A stretch of 33,526 nucleotides of DNA from positions 1 to 33,526 of the forward strand of contig JAKBAX010000009.1 of assembly GCA_021808785.1 (NCBI GenBank), written 5' to 3'. Positions 6,864 through 15,900 of the stretch are shown here, piece by piece. Within the stretch, counting starts at the first letter, position 1. Every line of letters begins with the position of its first letter. Source of the DNA: Actinomycetes bacterium. GTDB taxonomy: Bacteria; Actinomycetota; Acidimicrobiia; Acidimicrobiales; Palsa-688. The translations under genes were made by a program, and so were the position numbers. The notes beneath the pieces were generated by a model that saw only the letters and a program-made list of their open reading frames with translations, was not told the origin of the DNA and did not search any database.

Positions 6864-9745
6864 CCCCGATCGTCCGAGCCGCGGCCGCGCCCGGCCTCGA
6901 CCTGTCGAACCGAGGCGAGATCGGCGGCCGGGTCGGGTAGGAAAGGGTCGGGGAGGGCGAGCTCGACAGCTGCGACCCGCACCGGAGCGGCGGCGTCGTC
7001 GAAGTCATCGCGGCGGCGGCCCGGTAGCGGGACAGGACCGAGGAGGCTGGCGGGGTCGGTCACCTGGTAGCGGGCCCGGTAGGTGTCGATGGCTTGCGCG
7101 GCGTCGCCCCAGCGGAGCCGGCCGAGCCCGCCCGCCGGCGGCGGCCCCAGTGGGGCCAGGTGCGGGCCGGGATCGGCGAACGCAGCCCGTCGCATCAGCG
7201 CAGAGTGTTCCATCTCGACGTCTCGGAGGGGTCCGGCAATACCAGCTGCGGTGGCTACCTGCTGGGCGTGGCTGCGGCCGAGGGATTCAACGAGGGTACG
7301 GATGGCACCATCTTGTCCTCTCGCCGGAGGCCGGGTGTGCGCCTCGATCTCCGCTCCGTCGTCACCGGCGACGAGGTACAAGTCGTTGCCGGCGCGGCCC
7401 CGGGACATACCCACATAACCGGCTTCCCGGTACAGCTGGTCGGAGCCGAGTAAGAACGCCCGGTCGACCGTCGCCCCCTGCGCCTTGTGCAACGTGAGCG
7501 CATATCCGAGGTCGACGTGACCGGCGACCAGATAGCCGCCGGGGATGTGCACACTGTCGCCGCCGGCGGTGCGGACCTCGATCGAGGTGGAGGCAAGGTC
7601 GATGGCCGTGACCGTCGCCCGGGTGCCGTTGACCAGCCCGAACCGCCGGTCGTTGCGGAGCGCGACGATCTCGTCGCCGACAGCGAACACCCTGCCGGCT
7701 GCCTGTAACCCGACCGGGCCGAGCCGGCCGGTCTCGGCCTGCACGGCACGGGCCAGGCGATTCAGGCCGTCGACGTCGGCGCGGCGCAGCGCGTACATGC
7801 CCACCTCGGCGCCGTCCTCGCGTGCCGCCCACCAGTCGGCGACCAGCGCCTGGCGGGCATCGGCGGCGCTGTCGGCCATCACCAGCCGGCCGTGGTCCCG
7901 GTAGACCGCCACCGCCCTGGCCGACTGGCCGGCCCGTAGCCGGTCGAGCGCGTCGCGTTCCCACGCGTCGACCTGCCGGCGGTTGTCCCGTAGCTCGGGT
8001 GCGTCCAGCCGTTCGGCCACGGCCCGCAGGACGCCGCCGGCTTCGATCTCGGGGAGCTGCGCCGGGTCGCCGACCAACACCACCTGGGTCCCGTCCCTTT
8101 CCGCGACCTTCAGTAGCCGGTCGAGGGTCCGGGTGCCCGCCATTCCCGCCTCGTCCACTACCACCACACCCCCGCGGGGCAGCCCGCCGCCGGCGTCGAA
8201 GGGCCGCTCGGCGTCGAGAAGCAGCCGGGCGAGGGTGGTGGAGGGGATCCCGGCACCGGCCTGCAATTCGGCCGCCGCCCGTGCTGAGGGAGCCGCGCCG
8301 ATCACCCGCAACCCGGCTGTCTGCCAGCCGGACCGGCAGGCGTCGAGCGCGAACGTCTTCCCGGTCCCAGCTCGCCCGACCACCACCGCAACCCCGTCGC
8401 CGTCGCCGAGCAGCCGCTCGATCGCCGCGGCCTGCTCGTCGCTGAGCGACGGCAGATCAGCCAGCACCTTCTGTTGTAGGGCGGCGGGGACCAGTCCTGC
8501 GCCCGACGCTCTACGCCGCTCCACGCCGGCGAGGACCCGACGCTCGGCGGCCACCAGGTCCACCGTCGTGTACCTCGACTCGCCCGCACCCGCCGGCCGG
8601 TCGGCACCGGAGCCAGTGGCGGTGGGGCCGACGACCAAGATCCGTTCGTCGGCCAGGACCCGGTCGGCCGTCTGCTCCACCGCGGTCCGGGCGGCGCCGT
8701 CACCGGCCGCCTCGGCGACCGCCCGGATGACATCGCGCCGGGCGAACGTCGTGCGCTGCGCGGTCAGGCCGGCCGGTCCGGCGAGCCGCTCGACGAGCCC
8801 GTCCACGTCGAGAGGTTCGGGGGTGCGGCCGGGGCCGGTGAGCGCGGCGACCTTCTCTGGGCTCAGCCCGAGATCGTCGGCTCGGAGCCGCCACGACTCG
8901 ACCAGCACTCCGGCGTCGACATCGTGGTCCTTGGCGGTCCGGCTGCGGTAGGCGGCGACCTGCGCAGCCTTCGCCCCGCTCTCACCGACCGCGGCCAGAT
9001 GCTCCTCGATGTCGCGGCGGCGAGTCGAGAACTCCCGCAGCACACCCCGGGCGATCCCTGCCGGTTCGGCCATCCCTGCCCGTACTGGGCTCCAGCCCAA
9101 CCCGAGACTGCGGGTCAGGCGGTCACGCAACGCCGCCTGGTAGACGAACCCGGCGGTGCGGGCGTGCGCGAACAGGCTGCGGCTGTCGAGCGCCGACCAC
9201 CGCCCATCCGCCCCCTGCACCAAGTTGGCGGCCAGCACATGGGTGTGGAGCTGGGGGTCCCCGGCGCGGGAGGTGCGATGCACGAACCCGGCTGCCACAA
9301 GACCTCCGGTGCCGATCCGCTCCAGCCCATCGTGGCCGCGACGAGCGAAGACCGCATTGTCGTCCAGGTAGCCGAGCGCGTCTGCGACCGCCCTAGCGTG
9401 GGCGGCGTCGATCGCCCTTCCCACCGCCGGGTCGCCGAGCGCCCCGATCAGGCTCACCCCCTTCGGAGCGGAGAACGTCAGGAACATCCCCGGCCGGCGT
9501 CGCCGTCCCGCCAGCGAGGACACCAGGTCGGCGCCGGTCGAAGGGTCGACCCCGGCCAGGACCGCCCGCAAGGCTCGGCCCTCGACCCGGCCGGCCAGAC
9601 CCAGGGCCGGGGACCCGCCACCGACCCACACGCCGGGGCTGTCACCGTCCTGGCTGTAGTACTCGTCGTGACGGACCGGCCCCGCCGACCCGACCGCCAA
9701 GTAGTAGTCCTCGTCCCCGGCGGAGAGCATCCCGACCGACAGCAT
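6851..9745 (-). CDS. MobF (TrwC/TraI-type) relaxase-helicase
   Basis: This 964-residue protein is expected to nick the transfer origin and unwind the strand for conjugation. It begins MLSVGMLSAGDEDYYL as TrwC relaxases do. The DEYYSQDG region carries the candidate catalytic tyrosines and the metal-binding triad box is DPQLHTHVLAANLV (about 170). The second half is an SF1 helicase: Walker A VVVGRAGTGKTFAL (about 458), VVVVDEAGMAG, GDPAQLPEIEAGG, and the UvrD_C_2 pattern LTLHKAQGATVDRAF with YVGMSRGRAGNDLYLVAG near the end. It lies in a leftward operon, 15 bases after the sigma-like gene and overlapping the coupling protein gene. Confidence 0.95.
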   Translation of the reverse strand: MLSVGMLSAGDEDYYLAVGSAGPVRHDEYYSQDGDSPGVWVGGGSPALGLAGRVEGRALRAVLAGVDPSTGADLVSSLAGRRRRPGMFLTFSAPKGVSLIGALGDPAVGRAIDAAHARAVADALGYLDDNAVFARRGHDGLERIGTGGLVAAGFVHRTSRAGDPQLHTHVLAANLVQGADGRWSALDSRSLFAHARTAGFVYQAALRDRLTRSLGLGWSPVRAGMAEPAGIARGVLREFSTRRRDIEEHLAAVGESGAKAAQVAAYRSRTAKDHDVDAGVLVESWRLRADDLGLSPEKVAALTGPGRTPEPLDVDGLVERLAGPAGLTAQRTTFARRDVIRAVAEAAGDGAARTAVEQTADRVLADERILVVGPTATGSGADRPAGAGESRYTTVDLVAAERRVLAGVERRRASGAGLVPAALQQKVLADLPSLSDEQAAAIERLLGDGDGVAVVVGRAGTGKTFALDACRSGWQTAGLRVIGAAPSARAAAELQAGAGIPSTTLARLLLDAERPFDAGGGLPRGGVVVVDEAGMAGTRTLDRLLKVAERDGTQVVLVGDPAQLPEIEAGGVLRAVAERLDAPELRDNRRQVDAWERDALDRLRAGQSARAVAVYRDHGRLVMADSAADARQALVADWWAAREDGAEVGMYALRRADVDGLNRLARAVQAETGRLGPVGLQAAGRVFAVGDEIVALRNDRRFGLVNGTRATVTAIDLASTSIEVRTAGGDSVHIPGGYLVAGHVDLGYALTLHKAQGATVDRAFLLGSDQLYREAGYVGMSRGRAGNDLYLVAGDDGAEIEAHTRPPARGQDGAIRTLVESLGRSHAQQVATAAGIAGPLRDVEMEHSALMRRAAFADPGPHLAPLGPPPAGGLGRLRWGDAAQAIDTYRARYQVTDPASLLGPVPLPGRRRDDFDDAAAPVRVAAVELALPDPFLPDPAADLASVRQVEAGRGRGSDDRGWSR

Positions 9746-9760
9746 CGTCCGGGCCGGCCT

Positions 9761-10531
9761 TCAGCTGGCGGCCGGTAGCCCGGCCAGCCCGCCCTCGAGG
9801 TGGGCCCGCAACGCCCGCTCCGCCCGCCGACACTGCTTCCTGATTGCCGCCGGCTGGCGTCCCGTACGAGCGGCGACCACCACGGCCGGCGTCCCGAACG
9901 CCCGGACCTCCCACACCACCCCGGCCGACGCCGGGCTGACCACACCATCAGCGACGGCGCAGCGGAACAGGTCGCGGGCCTCCGCCCCCCAATGCCCGCT
10001 GTCGGCTGCCGGGATCGGCACCCCTCCCCCCCTCCCGCCGCCGCCGCCGTCGTCGTCCGGGAACGGGTCCGTCGGCCTCCGCGACGCCGCCCGCAGCTGG
10101 GCCCGGACCGCGTCACGAGCGGCGCCGGCGATCACCCGGTCCGGCCACTCCACGCTGCTGCCGGCGAGGACGACGATGCGTTCCCATCCTGCCGCCGCCA
10201 CCGCCTGGTCGATCTCGGCCGGCTCCTGGCGCCACACCCGGCACAGGCGGCCGGCGACCGACCGCAACGCCGGGACCACCGCGGCCAGTGCAGCGTCAGC
10301 CGCCAGTGGCTCTGCTCCGGCCAGCCTCAGCAGCGCCGTCAGCGCCGCCCGCGAAGCCACCGCGTCGTTTCGATCGGCGCAGCGGGTGACGGCGTCGACC
10401 GCCCGGGTGATACCAGCCAATGCCGGTTCCTCGGCCGCCCAGGCTGCCGCCGATGCGGCGGTCCGGGGAGAGGACAGCCGGCGGGCCAAGTCGGCCGAGA
10501 GGCGGGTGAAGAGGTCTGCGGTGCTGGTCAT
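9761..10531 (-). CDS. Sigma region-4-like protein, first gene of the transfer operon
   Basis: This 256-residue protein is rich in alanine and arginine. Its last 60 residues (AGVVWEVRAFGTPAVVVAAR, then TGRQPAAIRKQCRRAERALRAHL) match the shape of a sigma-70 region-4 helix-turn-helix. The N-terminal 140 residues form a helical domain I cannot name, and a glycine-rich linker DDDGGGGGRGGG joins the two. It heads the leftward relaxase operon, so a role as its regulator or as an oriT-binding accessory protein is plausible. The repeat array upstream is a natural candidate site for it. The ATG start has no strong ribosome site. Confidence 0.7.
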   Translation of the reverse strand: MTSTADLFTRLSADLARRLSSPRTAASAAAWAAEEPALAGITRAVDAVTRCADRNDAVASRAALTALLRLAGAEPLAADAALAAVVPALRSVAGRLCRVWRQEPAEIDQAVAAAGWERIVVLAGSSVEWPDRVIAGAARDAVRAQLRAASRRPTDPFPDDDGGGGGRGGGVPIPAADSGHWGAEARDLFRCAVADGVVSPASAGVVWEVRAFGTPAVVVAARTGRQPAAIRKQCRRAERALRAHLEGGLAGLPAAS

Positions 10532-10555
10532 GGCCGCAACGGTGCGCCCCGACCG

Positions 10556-10669
10556 TTGACACGACCCTTGACGTCAGCGTTGACAAGCCGTAAAAGTTCT
10601 AGTCCGCTATCCGGCGACGAAATCGCAGGTCAACACCGGTTTCGGCGGCTCTGTCAAGGATCCTGTCAA
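10556..10669. repeat. Symmetric TTGAC/GTCAA array; candidate oriT or operator
   Basis: Three TTGAC copies on the plus strand begin at 10556, 10568 and 10580, exactly 12 bases apart. Three reverse-complement copies (GTCAA) begin at 10629, 10653 and 10665, at spacings of 24 and 12. The two outer pairs are mirror-symmetric about 10612.5, and an A/T-richer patch (TAAAAGTTCTAG) lies near that centre. The array is directly upstream of the relaxase operon. Since TTGAC is also a -35 box, promoters are possible here: TTGACG, 17 bases, TAAAAG on the plus strand. Confidence 0.6.
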
Positions 10670-10809
10670 CCCCAAAAATCCGCCGCCGGGGCTCGCCGAC
10701 TGCCCCTTTGGCCCTCCTGCTGCCTCGCCGGCCGCCACGAAACGGACGGTCGCCCGCGAAGGGTGTCGCTTCCCGCTGGCGCACCGCTGGCAGCCGCGCC
10801 CGGCGGCAA

Positions 10810-10832
10810 CCGTCCCCCCGGCGGGGGGACGG
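10810..10832. terminator. Perfect 10-bp GC hairpin
   Basis: CCGTCCCCCC (10810-10819) and GGGGGGACGG (10823-10832) pair perfectly around GGC. It lies in the gene-free stretch 10532-11011 between the transfer operon and the next plus-strand genes. It may be a terminator or part of a transfer origin. The remainder of this stretch shows long open frames on both strands from high GC but no convincing protein. Confidence 0.45.
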
Positions 10833-11011
10833 ACGCCAGTAGGGGGGCGGCAGCCGAACCCGCACCGGGTGGCCGCCGGTGTGGCTGGCCATGGGACCTT
10901 GGCCGCCAGCGGGGGAGCGACCGGGTTCCATGTGCAGGGCTTCGTCGCAGACGGCCCGCCGCCAGTCGAGCGACTTGGTCGGGTCGGTCCGGTTCCTGCC
11001 ACGATGAGACG

Positions 11012-11551
11012 GTGAGCTCGCTGACCGACTGGCTGGTGATCGCCAGCCCAGACGACGAGCCCCAGCTCATCGAGCTCGCGTTTTGGATCGCCCACGAGCC
11101 AGCCCGCACCGACGAACGCACCGACGCCCCGCGAGGCGGCCTCGAACCCCTCGCCGGTGGGATCGGCCCCGAGTGGGGCATCACCAAGACCGCCGGCAGC
11201 GTCGTCTGGGGCGGCGTCACCAACCACGTCGACACCCACGACGTCCTCGCACACGTGGCAGCGACCTCATGGCAGCAACCGGAGTCGCTCCAGGTCATGG
11301 TTCGTGACGAAGGAGACTCCTGGTTCCGGCTCCACATGCTCGACGGGCGCCAGCTCGTCGCCCACGGAACCCGATCCCGCCGGCGAGTAGCCGCCAAGCC
11401 AGGACTTCGCATCCAATGGATGCCTGTGTGTCGATGTTGTCGTCGCTCCGCTGCAACAGGCTCGGAGTGTCGGCCGGGCTGGTCAGACCAAGAGGCACGA
11501 GCCGCCGGTCATCGGAGGGCGGAAACTACACTCGTGTCACAAGACAGAGCT
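11012..11551 (+). CDS. Hypothetical ORF without its own stop, in frame with the antitoxin
   Basis: From GTG 11012 the frame reads as a plausible globular protein for about 130 residues (LTDWLVIASPDDEPQLIELA, then ITKTAGSVVWGGVTNHVDTH and MVRDEGDSWFRLHMLDGRQLVAH). It then becomes irregular (CRCCRRSAATGSECRPG) and continues without a stop into the antitoxin gene. I do not recognise the protein. It may have lost its native 3' end by recombination, or it could be made as a 420-residue fusion with the antitoxin. The ribosome site is weak (GATGAGAC). Confidence 0.5.
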
Positions 11552-12274
11552 ATGGAGTCCGCCACGACCATCGACAGCCGATTCGACGTTCCGTTGTACA
11601 CCCCGACCGAGGCCGCTCGGGCGGTCGGTGTGCCTTCGACGACGTTCGCGACCTGGGCCAACGGTTATACGCGACGTTCGGCCGGACGGATTGCGCGGGG
11701 AGCGCCGGTGATCGCTGCGTTCCCGTCCTCTGGTCATGGACAGCCCACTATCCCTTTCGTGGGTCTGGCCGAGGGGATGGTGCTCGCAGCGGTGCGCCGG
11801 GCCGTGGTGCCACTGCAGCGGATCCGCCCGGCGCTCGAAGTGTTGGTGAGCGAGCTGGGGGTGGGGCACGCTCTGGCCTCTCGGCGGCTCTATACCGACG
11901 GCGCCGAGATCCTCTTCGACTACGTCGAGTCGGCGAAGGCTGCCGACGCCGGTCTCGTCCGCCAGCTGGTGGTCGTCCGCAACCAGCAGCGGGTCCTGGC
12001 CGATGTGCTCGACCGATACCTGGAGCGCATCGACTACGCACCTGACGGCTACGCCCGGATGATCCGTCTCCCTGGCTACCACCGGGCCGAGGCGGTCGTG
12101 GACCCGGAGCGTTCCTTCGGGCAGCCGGTCTTCGCCCGAGGCGCTGCTCGGGTCAGCGACGTGCTGCAGCGGTTCTGGGCTGGCGACGACCTGGCGACGC
12201 TGAGCGACGAGTTCGGTGTCTCGACCGTCGAGCTCGAAGACGCTCTCCGTGTCGCATCCCGCCGGGCTGCCTGA
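11552..12274 (+). CDS. vapB45: VapB45-type antitoxin with DUF433 domain
   Basis: Starting at ATG 11552 this gives 240 residues, the expected size for the VapB45 antitoxin family. It begins with a helix-turn-helix (LYTPTEAARAVGVPSTTFATWANGY). The DUF433-type second half follows, with a helical middle and a C-terminal helix-turn-helix-like stretch (DVLQRFWAGDDLATLSDEFGVSTVELEDAL). Such antitoxins bind the partner toxin and repress the operon. The gene overlaps the toxin frame by 26 bases, as usual for this pair. It looks intact, although the toxin is not. The frame has no stop upstream, so a longer protein cannot be excluded. Confidence 0.85.
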   Translation: MESATTIDSRFDVPLYTPTEAARAVGVPSTTFATWANGYTRRSAGRIARGAPVIAAFPSSGHGQPTIPFVGLAEGMVLAAVRRAVVPLQRIRPALEVLVSELGVGHALASRRLYTDGAEILFDYVESAKAADAGLVRQLVVVRNQQRVLADVLDRYLERIDYAPDGYARMIRLPGYHRAEAVVDPERSFGQPVFARGAARVSDVLQRFWAGDDLATLSDEFGVSTVELEDALRVASRRAA

Positions 12275-12665
12275 CCTCTTCGTCGACCGCAGTCTGGGAT
12301 GACGGCGGGTCCCTGAGATCCTGAGAGGCGCCGGTCTTCGTCTGGTCACGCTCGCCGAGCGCTATGGCATCCCGGCCGACGAACGCATCACCGATGCGGA
12401 GTGGCTCACAGAGGCAGGAGGGCGGGCAGAGGCGGTCTTCATGAAGGACGAGCGTGTTCGATACAGGCCTGCGGAGAAGCGTGCCGTCGTGGCCAGCGGT
12501 GTCCGGGCGTTCTGCCTCGCTCGGCAGGACTTGCCTGCCGAGGCGATGGCCCAGCTCTTCATCGATCACATCGCCAGCATCGAACGAGCCTGCTTGACCT
12601 ATGAGCACGGTCTCTTCATCGTCACTCGATCCGATCTCCGTCGTGTCGATCTCGGCGGCGGATAG
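12249..12665 (+). pseudogene. vapC45: VapC45-type PIN-like toxin, broken by in-frame TGA
   Basis: The frame from GTG 12249 reads SHPAGLPDLFVDRSLG, then TGA (12300-12302), then continues in the same frame RRVPEILRGAGLRLVTLAER and on through AVFMKDERVRYRPAEKRAVV to a stop at 12665. Without the TGA it would be 138 residues, the usual size of VapC45 toxins, with acidic residues of the PIN-like nuclease (D in LFVDRSLG, E in DAEW, D in MKDERVRY) in place. The stop falls where an arginine CGA would be expected (a single C-to-T change) and separates the first acidic residue from the rest. No frameshift is needed, so this is a nonsense mutation or a sequencing error. Confidence 0.85.
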
Positions 12666-12711
12666 CTCGGAACCCTCGCCGTCGCGCCGGGTCGACGCGG
12701 GCTCGCCTGCT

Positions 12712-12734
12712 GACCGCTCCAGCGGTCGACCGCT
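12712..12734. promoter_or_regulatory. 14-bp palindrome plus half-site, candidate operator
   Basis: AGCGGTCGACCGCT (12721-12734) is a perfect palindrome, preceded two bases earlier by a further copy of the half-site GACCGCT (12712-12718). It lies in the 263-base gap before the helicase gene and after the broken toxin. A regulator of the helicase gene could bind here, or the first two arms could form a hairpin. I see no clear promoter in the rest of 12666-12928. Confidence 0.5.
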
Positions 12735-12928
12735 GAGATCGCCGTCGCCTACGTACGGCGCGTTGAAGTCGAGTGGGTGTCCCAGGGGCCAGGTACGATC
12801 TCGGCAAGTCTGGAGTAGAGGGGCGGTTGGGCGCAGGTAATGAGACGAGGCGGAGACTGTTCGCGCAGGATGGGAGGGCGGGTTCGTCCAGCCCGTCGAG
12901 GGAGCCGCCCGGACGGTGCAGCCGGGCG

Positions 12929-15900
12929 ATGACGAGCGTTGATGACGCGGCGTTGGTCGGACAGGAGGCTCAAGACCGGTCGCTGCGCTACTTGGACTTC
13001 CTCGAGGCGTACCACCTGAATCGGTTCCCGCCTGTCCGGGACATCGGCGACTACCGAGACGTGCAAGTGACTGAGAGCAACGTACCGAAGGATTCTCTGG
13101 GCGTGGCGTTCATCCCGGGCGGTGAGGCGTGGCTGATCGTCGACTTGGTGGACCTGCCACCAGTTCCTGCCATGCCGCCTGAGTGGGAAGACTGGGTGTC
13201 CGAACCGGTCACTGCCGGGTCTCGGCCCGTGGTGCGCCATCCCGACCCGGTAGCGGCGGCGCTGATCGCGCTCATGGAGGAGCCACCGGACGGTGAGCTG
13301 TCGCAGCTGGACGAGCTGGGCGCCGACGCGCTTGCGGCGCGGGGCCTACACGGCGTCGCCGCTGGGTCGGTCGTCGCTGCGGCTGTCGCGGCACGAACGC
13401 AAGTGGAAGCGGCCGAGCAGGGTCTCGGGCCTTGGTTGGCGCAGGTGTGGCAGCCGTGGTCCGCACGGTGGTTGAACATCGACACCAGCCGAGCCTTCTA
13501 CAAGGCGTTGTTCGACTTGCGAGTCCGCCTGGAACGTGAGCGGGAGACGTTCGAGCTCGTGTGGGCCTTCGGGCGCACCCGCTGGATGGCCCAGTTGGAT
13601 GGTGGCCCGGTCCGGGTCGATCATCCACTGTTGACGGTAGCAGTGGAGGTCGAACTGGAGCGGGCGAGCGGACGGCTACGGGTCCTGCCGGAGGGTGCCT
13701 TGAGCGTCGAGACGAGCTGGACGGTCGGATTGGCGCTGTCGGACCGGGCGGGTCTGGCCGACGCACGATCGAGCGTTCAGCAGATCGAGATCGACCCCTG
13801 GGGTGTCGCCAGGAAGGAGATGGTGGCCCAGCTGTTGCGGTCGCTCGACCAGGACGGGCGACTGCTGAGACTCGATGAGCGACCGACTTTCGGGTCCGAA
13901 GCGGTCGCGGACCCGGAAGGATGGGTGCTGCTCGTCCGTCGCCGCCGCCCGAAGATTCAGGGGTTCATCGACGCGCAACGTGCGCTGTACCGCGACGGCG
14001 TTGCCGTGCCCGCCCCGTTTGCAGCGCTGGTCATCGACCAGCCGTCACTGCTGGACGACCCCAGCGGCGGGGACCTGGTCGAAGGTGATCGGGACGGTGA
14101 GAGTGCGGAGACGGCTTGGGCGGCCGATGCGGAGGAGCGGTACCTTCTGCCGCTGCCAGCGAACGAGGAACAACTCGAGATCGTGTCGTTGGCTCGCAGT
14201 AGAGCGGGGGTGACGGCACAAGGCCCACCGGGTACCGGCAAGAGTCACACGATCGCGAACCTGGTGTCCCATTACTTGGCTCACGGCAAGCGGGTTCTCG
14301 TGACAGCCGAGAAGGAACAGGCCCTGCGAGTACTGATCGAAAAGATCCCTGAGGACATTCGCGGCCTGTGCGTGCCGGTCCTTGGGTCCGATGCGACCGG
14401 GCGCGCCGAGATTCAACGCACTGTCTCCGAGATCGCCGCAGGATCCCAGCGGCGTCCCGACCGGGAAGCCATCAGGCGGCTTGCCGACGAACTGGACCGT
14501 ATCGACAGCCAGTACTCGGTGACCACGAACTTGCTTCGGGTCAAGCGAACCGCCGAGACCGGCGCCGCCCCCCACCGCCCGCCTAGTGTCCCAATAGAGG
14601 AGTGGACACCTTCGGCAGCAGCTAGGTGGGTGGCCGACCACCATCATCTCGTTGGTATCACCGACAACCTCGATCGGCACGCACCGCCGCCGCTCAGCGG
14701 GGCGGAGTTCCTCTCCGCGGAGGCGCTATGCCGGCGGATCGGCAGCGACGACGGTCACGCCGCTCTCCAAGAACTCCCGAACCCCTCGGCCCTACCCACC
14801 GGTGGCCAGCTGGCGTCCCTCGCAGGCGAAGCCGAGCGTCTCCGAATGCTCCTTGCCGACATCGAGGAGCGAATCGTCGGCTGGGAACGGGTGGACGGGC
14901 TCGCTGCCGCAACCACCGAGGCGCTCACCGTCGACCTCGAGCGATGGATCGTCTGGCATACGAAGGCGGCGGGAAGCTGGGTTGGGGAGGTACTCAAAGC
15001 AGCGCGCGACAAGGTGTCGGCTGCCGTTTGGCGTGACTTCATCGACGCTGCAACCGCAGAGCGCGACGCCGTACTGGCCATCAACAGTGAACTGGCGGCG
15101 GATGCCATCACAGTGACTCCTCCTTCCGACGGATCTCTGGCTGGGCCAGACTTGATTGCCGGATTGAACGAGGCTCGGGCACGGTTCGCTGCCGGAAAAT
15201 CCGTCGGCACCTTCCAGCGGGCCGCCCGGCGAGCGCTCGAACACTGCAGCACCAACGGCCACACCCCGTCGACGATCGCCGACCTAGACCTTATCGGCGC
15301 CGAACTCGCGCGCCGCGACTTCCGCCAACGACTCCTCAACCGTTGGGTGAACACTGCGGTCCCGGTCGGTGCGCCGCTGTTGCCCAGCGAACGTAGCGTA
15401 GAAGACGCCATTGGTGAATACCTCGCCGAAGTCACGACCGCCCTGGACTGGTCCGATCGGGTCTGGCCGCAACTGGCCGAACGCCTGTCGCTCGCCGGCG
15501 TCAGGGCACCAGCCGACCCCGATGGCGCCGAGCTCGGCGGGCTAGAGCGCACTTGCCGATCGCTGGGCGAACGGGCCCGTCTGGTTGACATCGAAGGCAA
15601 CATCGGGCGTATCGCCGCCCATCTCGAGGCTGGGGCCGCCGCCCGGGGGGCTTCCCCCTTGTGGGCCGACCTGCGCGGGGCTCTGGTCGACCGCGCCTAC
15701 ACCCGGTTCGACGAGTTGCGCACCGAAGCGCAGCGTTTGGCCGACCTCGCCCCGGAAGCCGCCGGCCGCCGGGATCTGCTCTGCCGGCTCCGCGTCGCAG
15801 CCCCGCTTCTCACGGACGGCGTCGAAGCAACCGGGACACCGATCGACCCGGCTGCCTTCGAACAGTGTTGGATGTGGCGGCAACTGTGGCTGTGGCTCGC

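Noticed and set aside
9800-11011. Upstream part of the 824-aa plus-strand ORF
   Set aside because: Antisense to the sigma-like gene and then low-quality sequence; only the part from 11012 looks like protein.
10607-11254. Minus-strand ORF of 215 aa upstream of the transfer operon
   Set aside because: Composition is irregular, it covers the repeat array and hairpin and lies antisense to a more protein-like frame; no motif.
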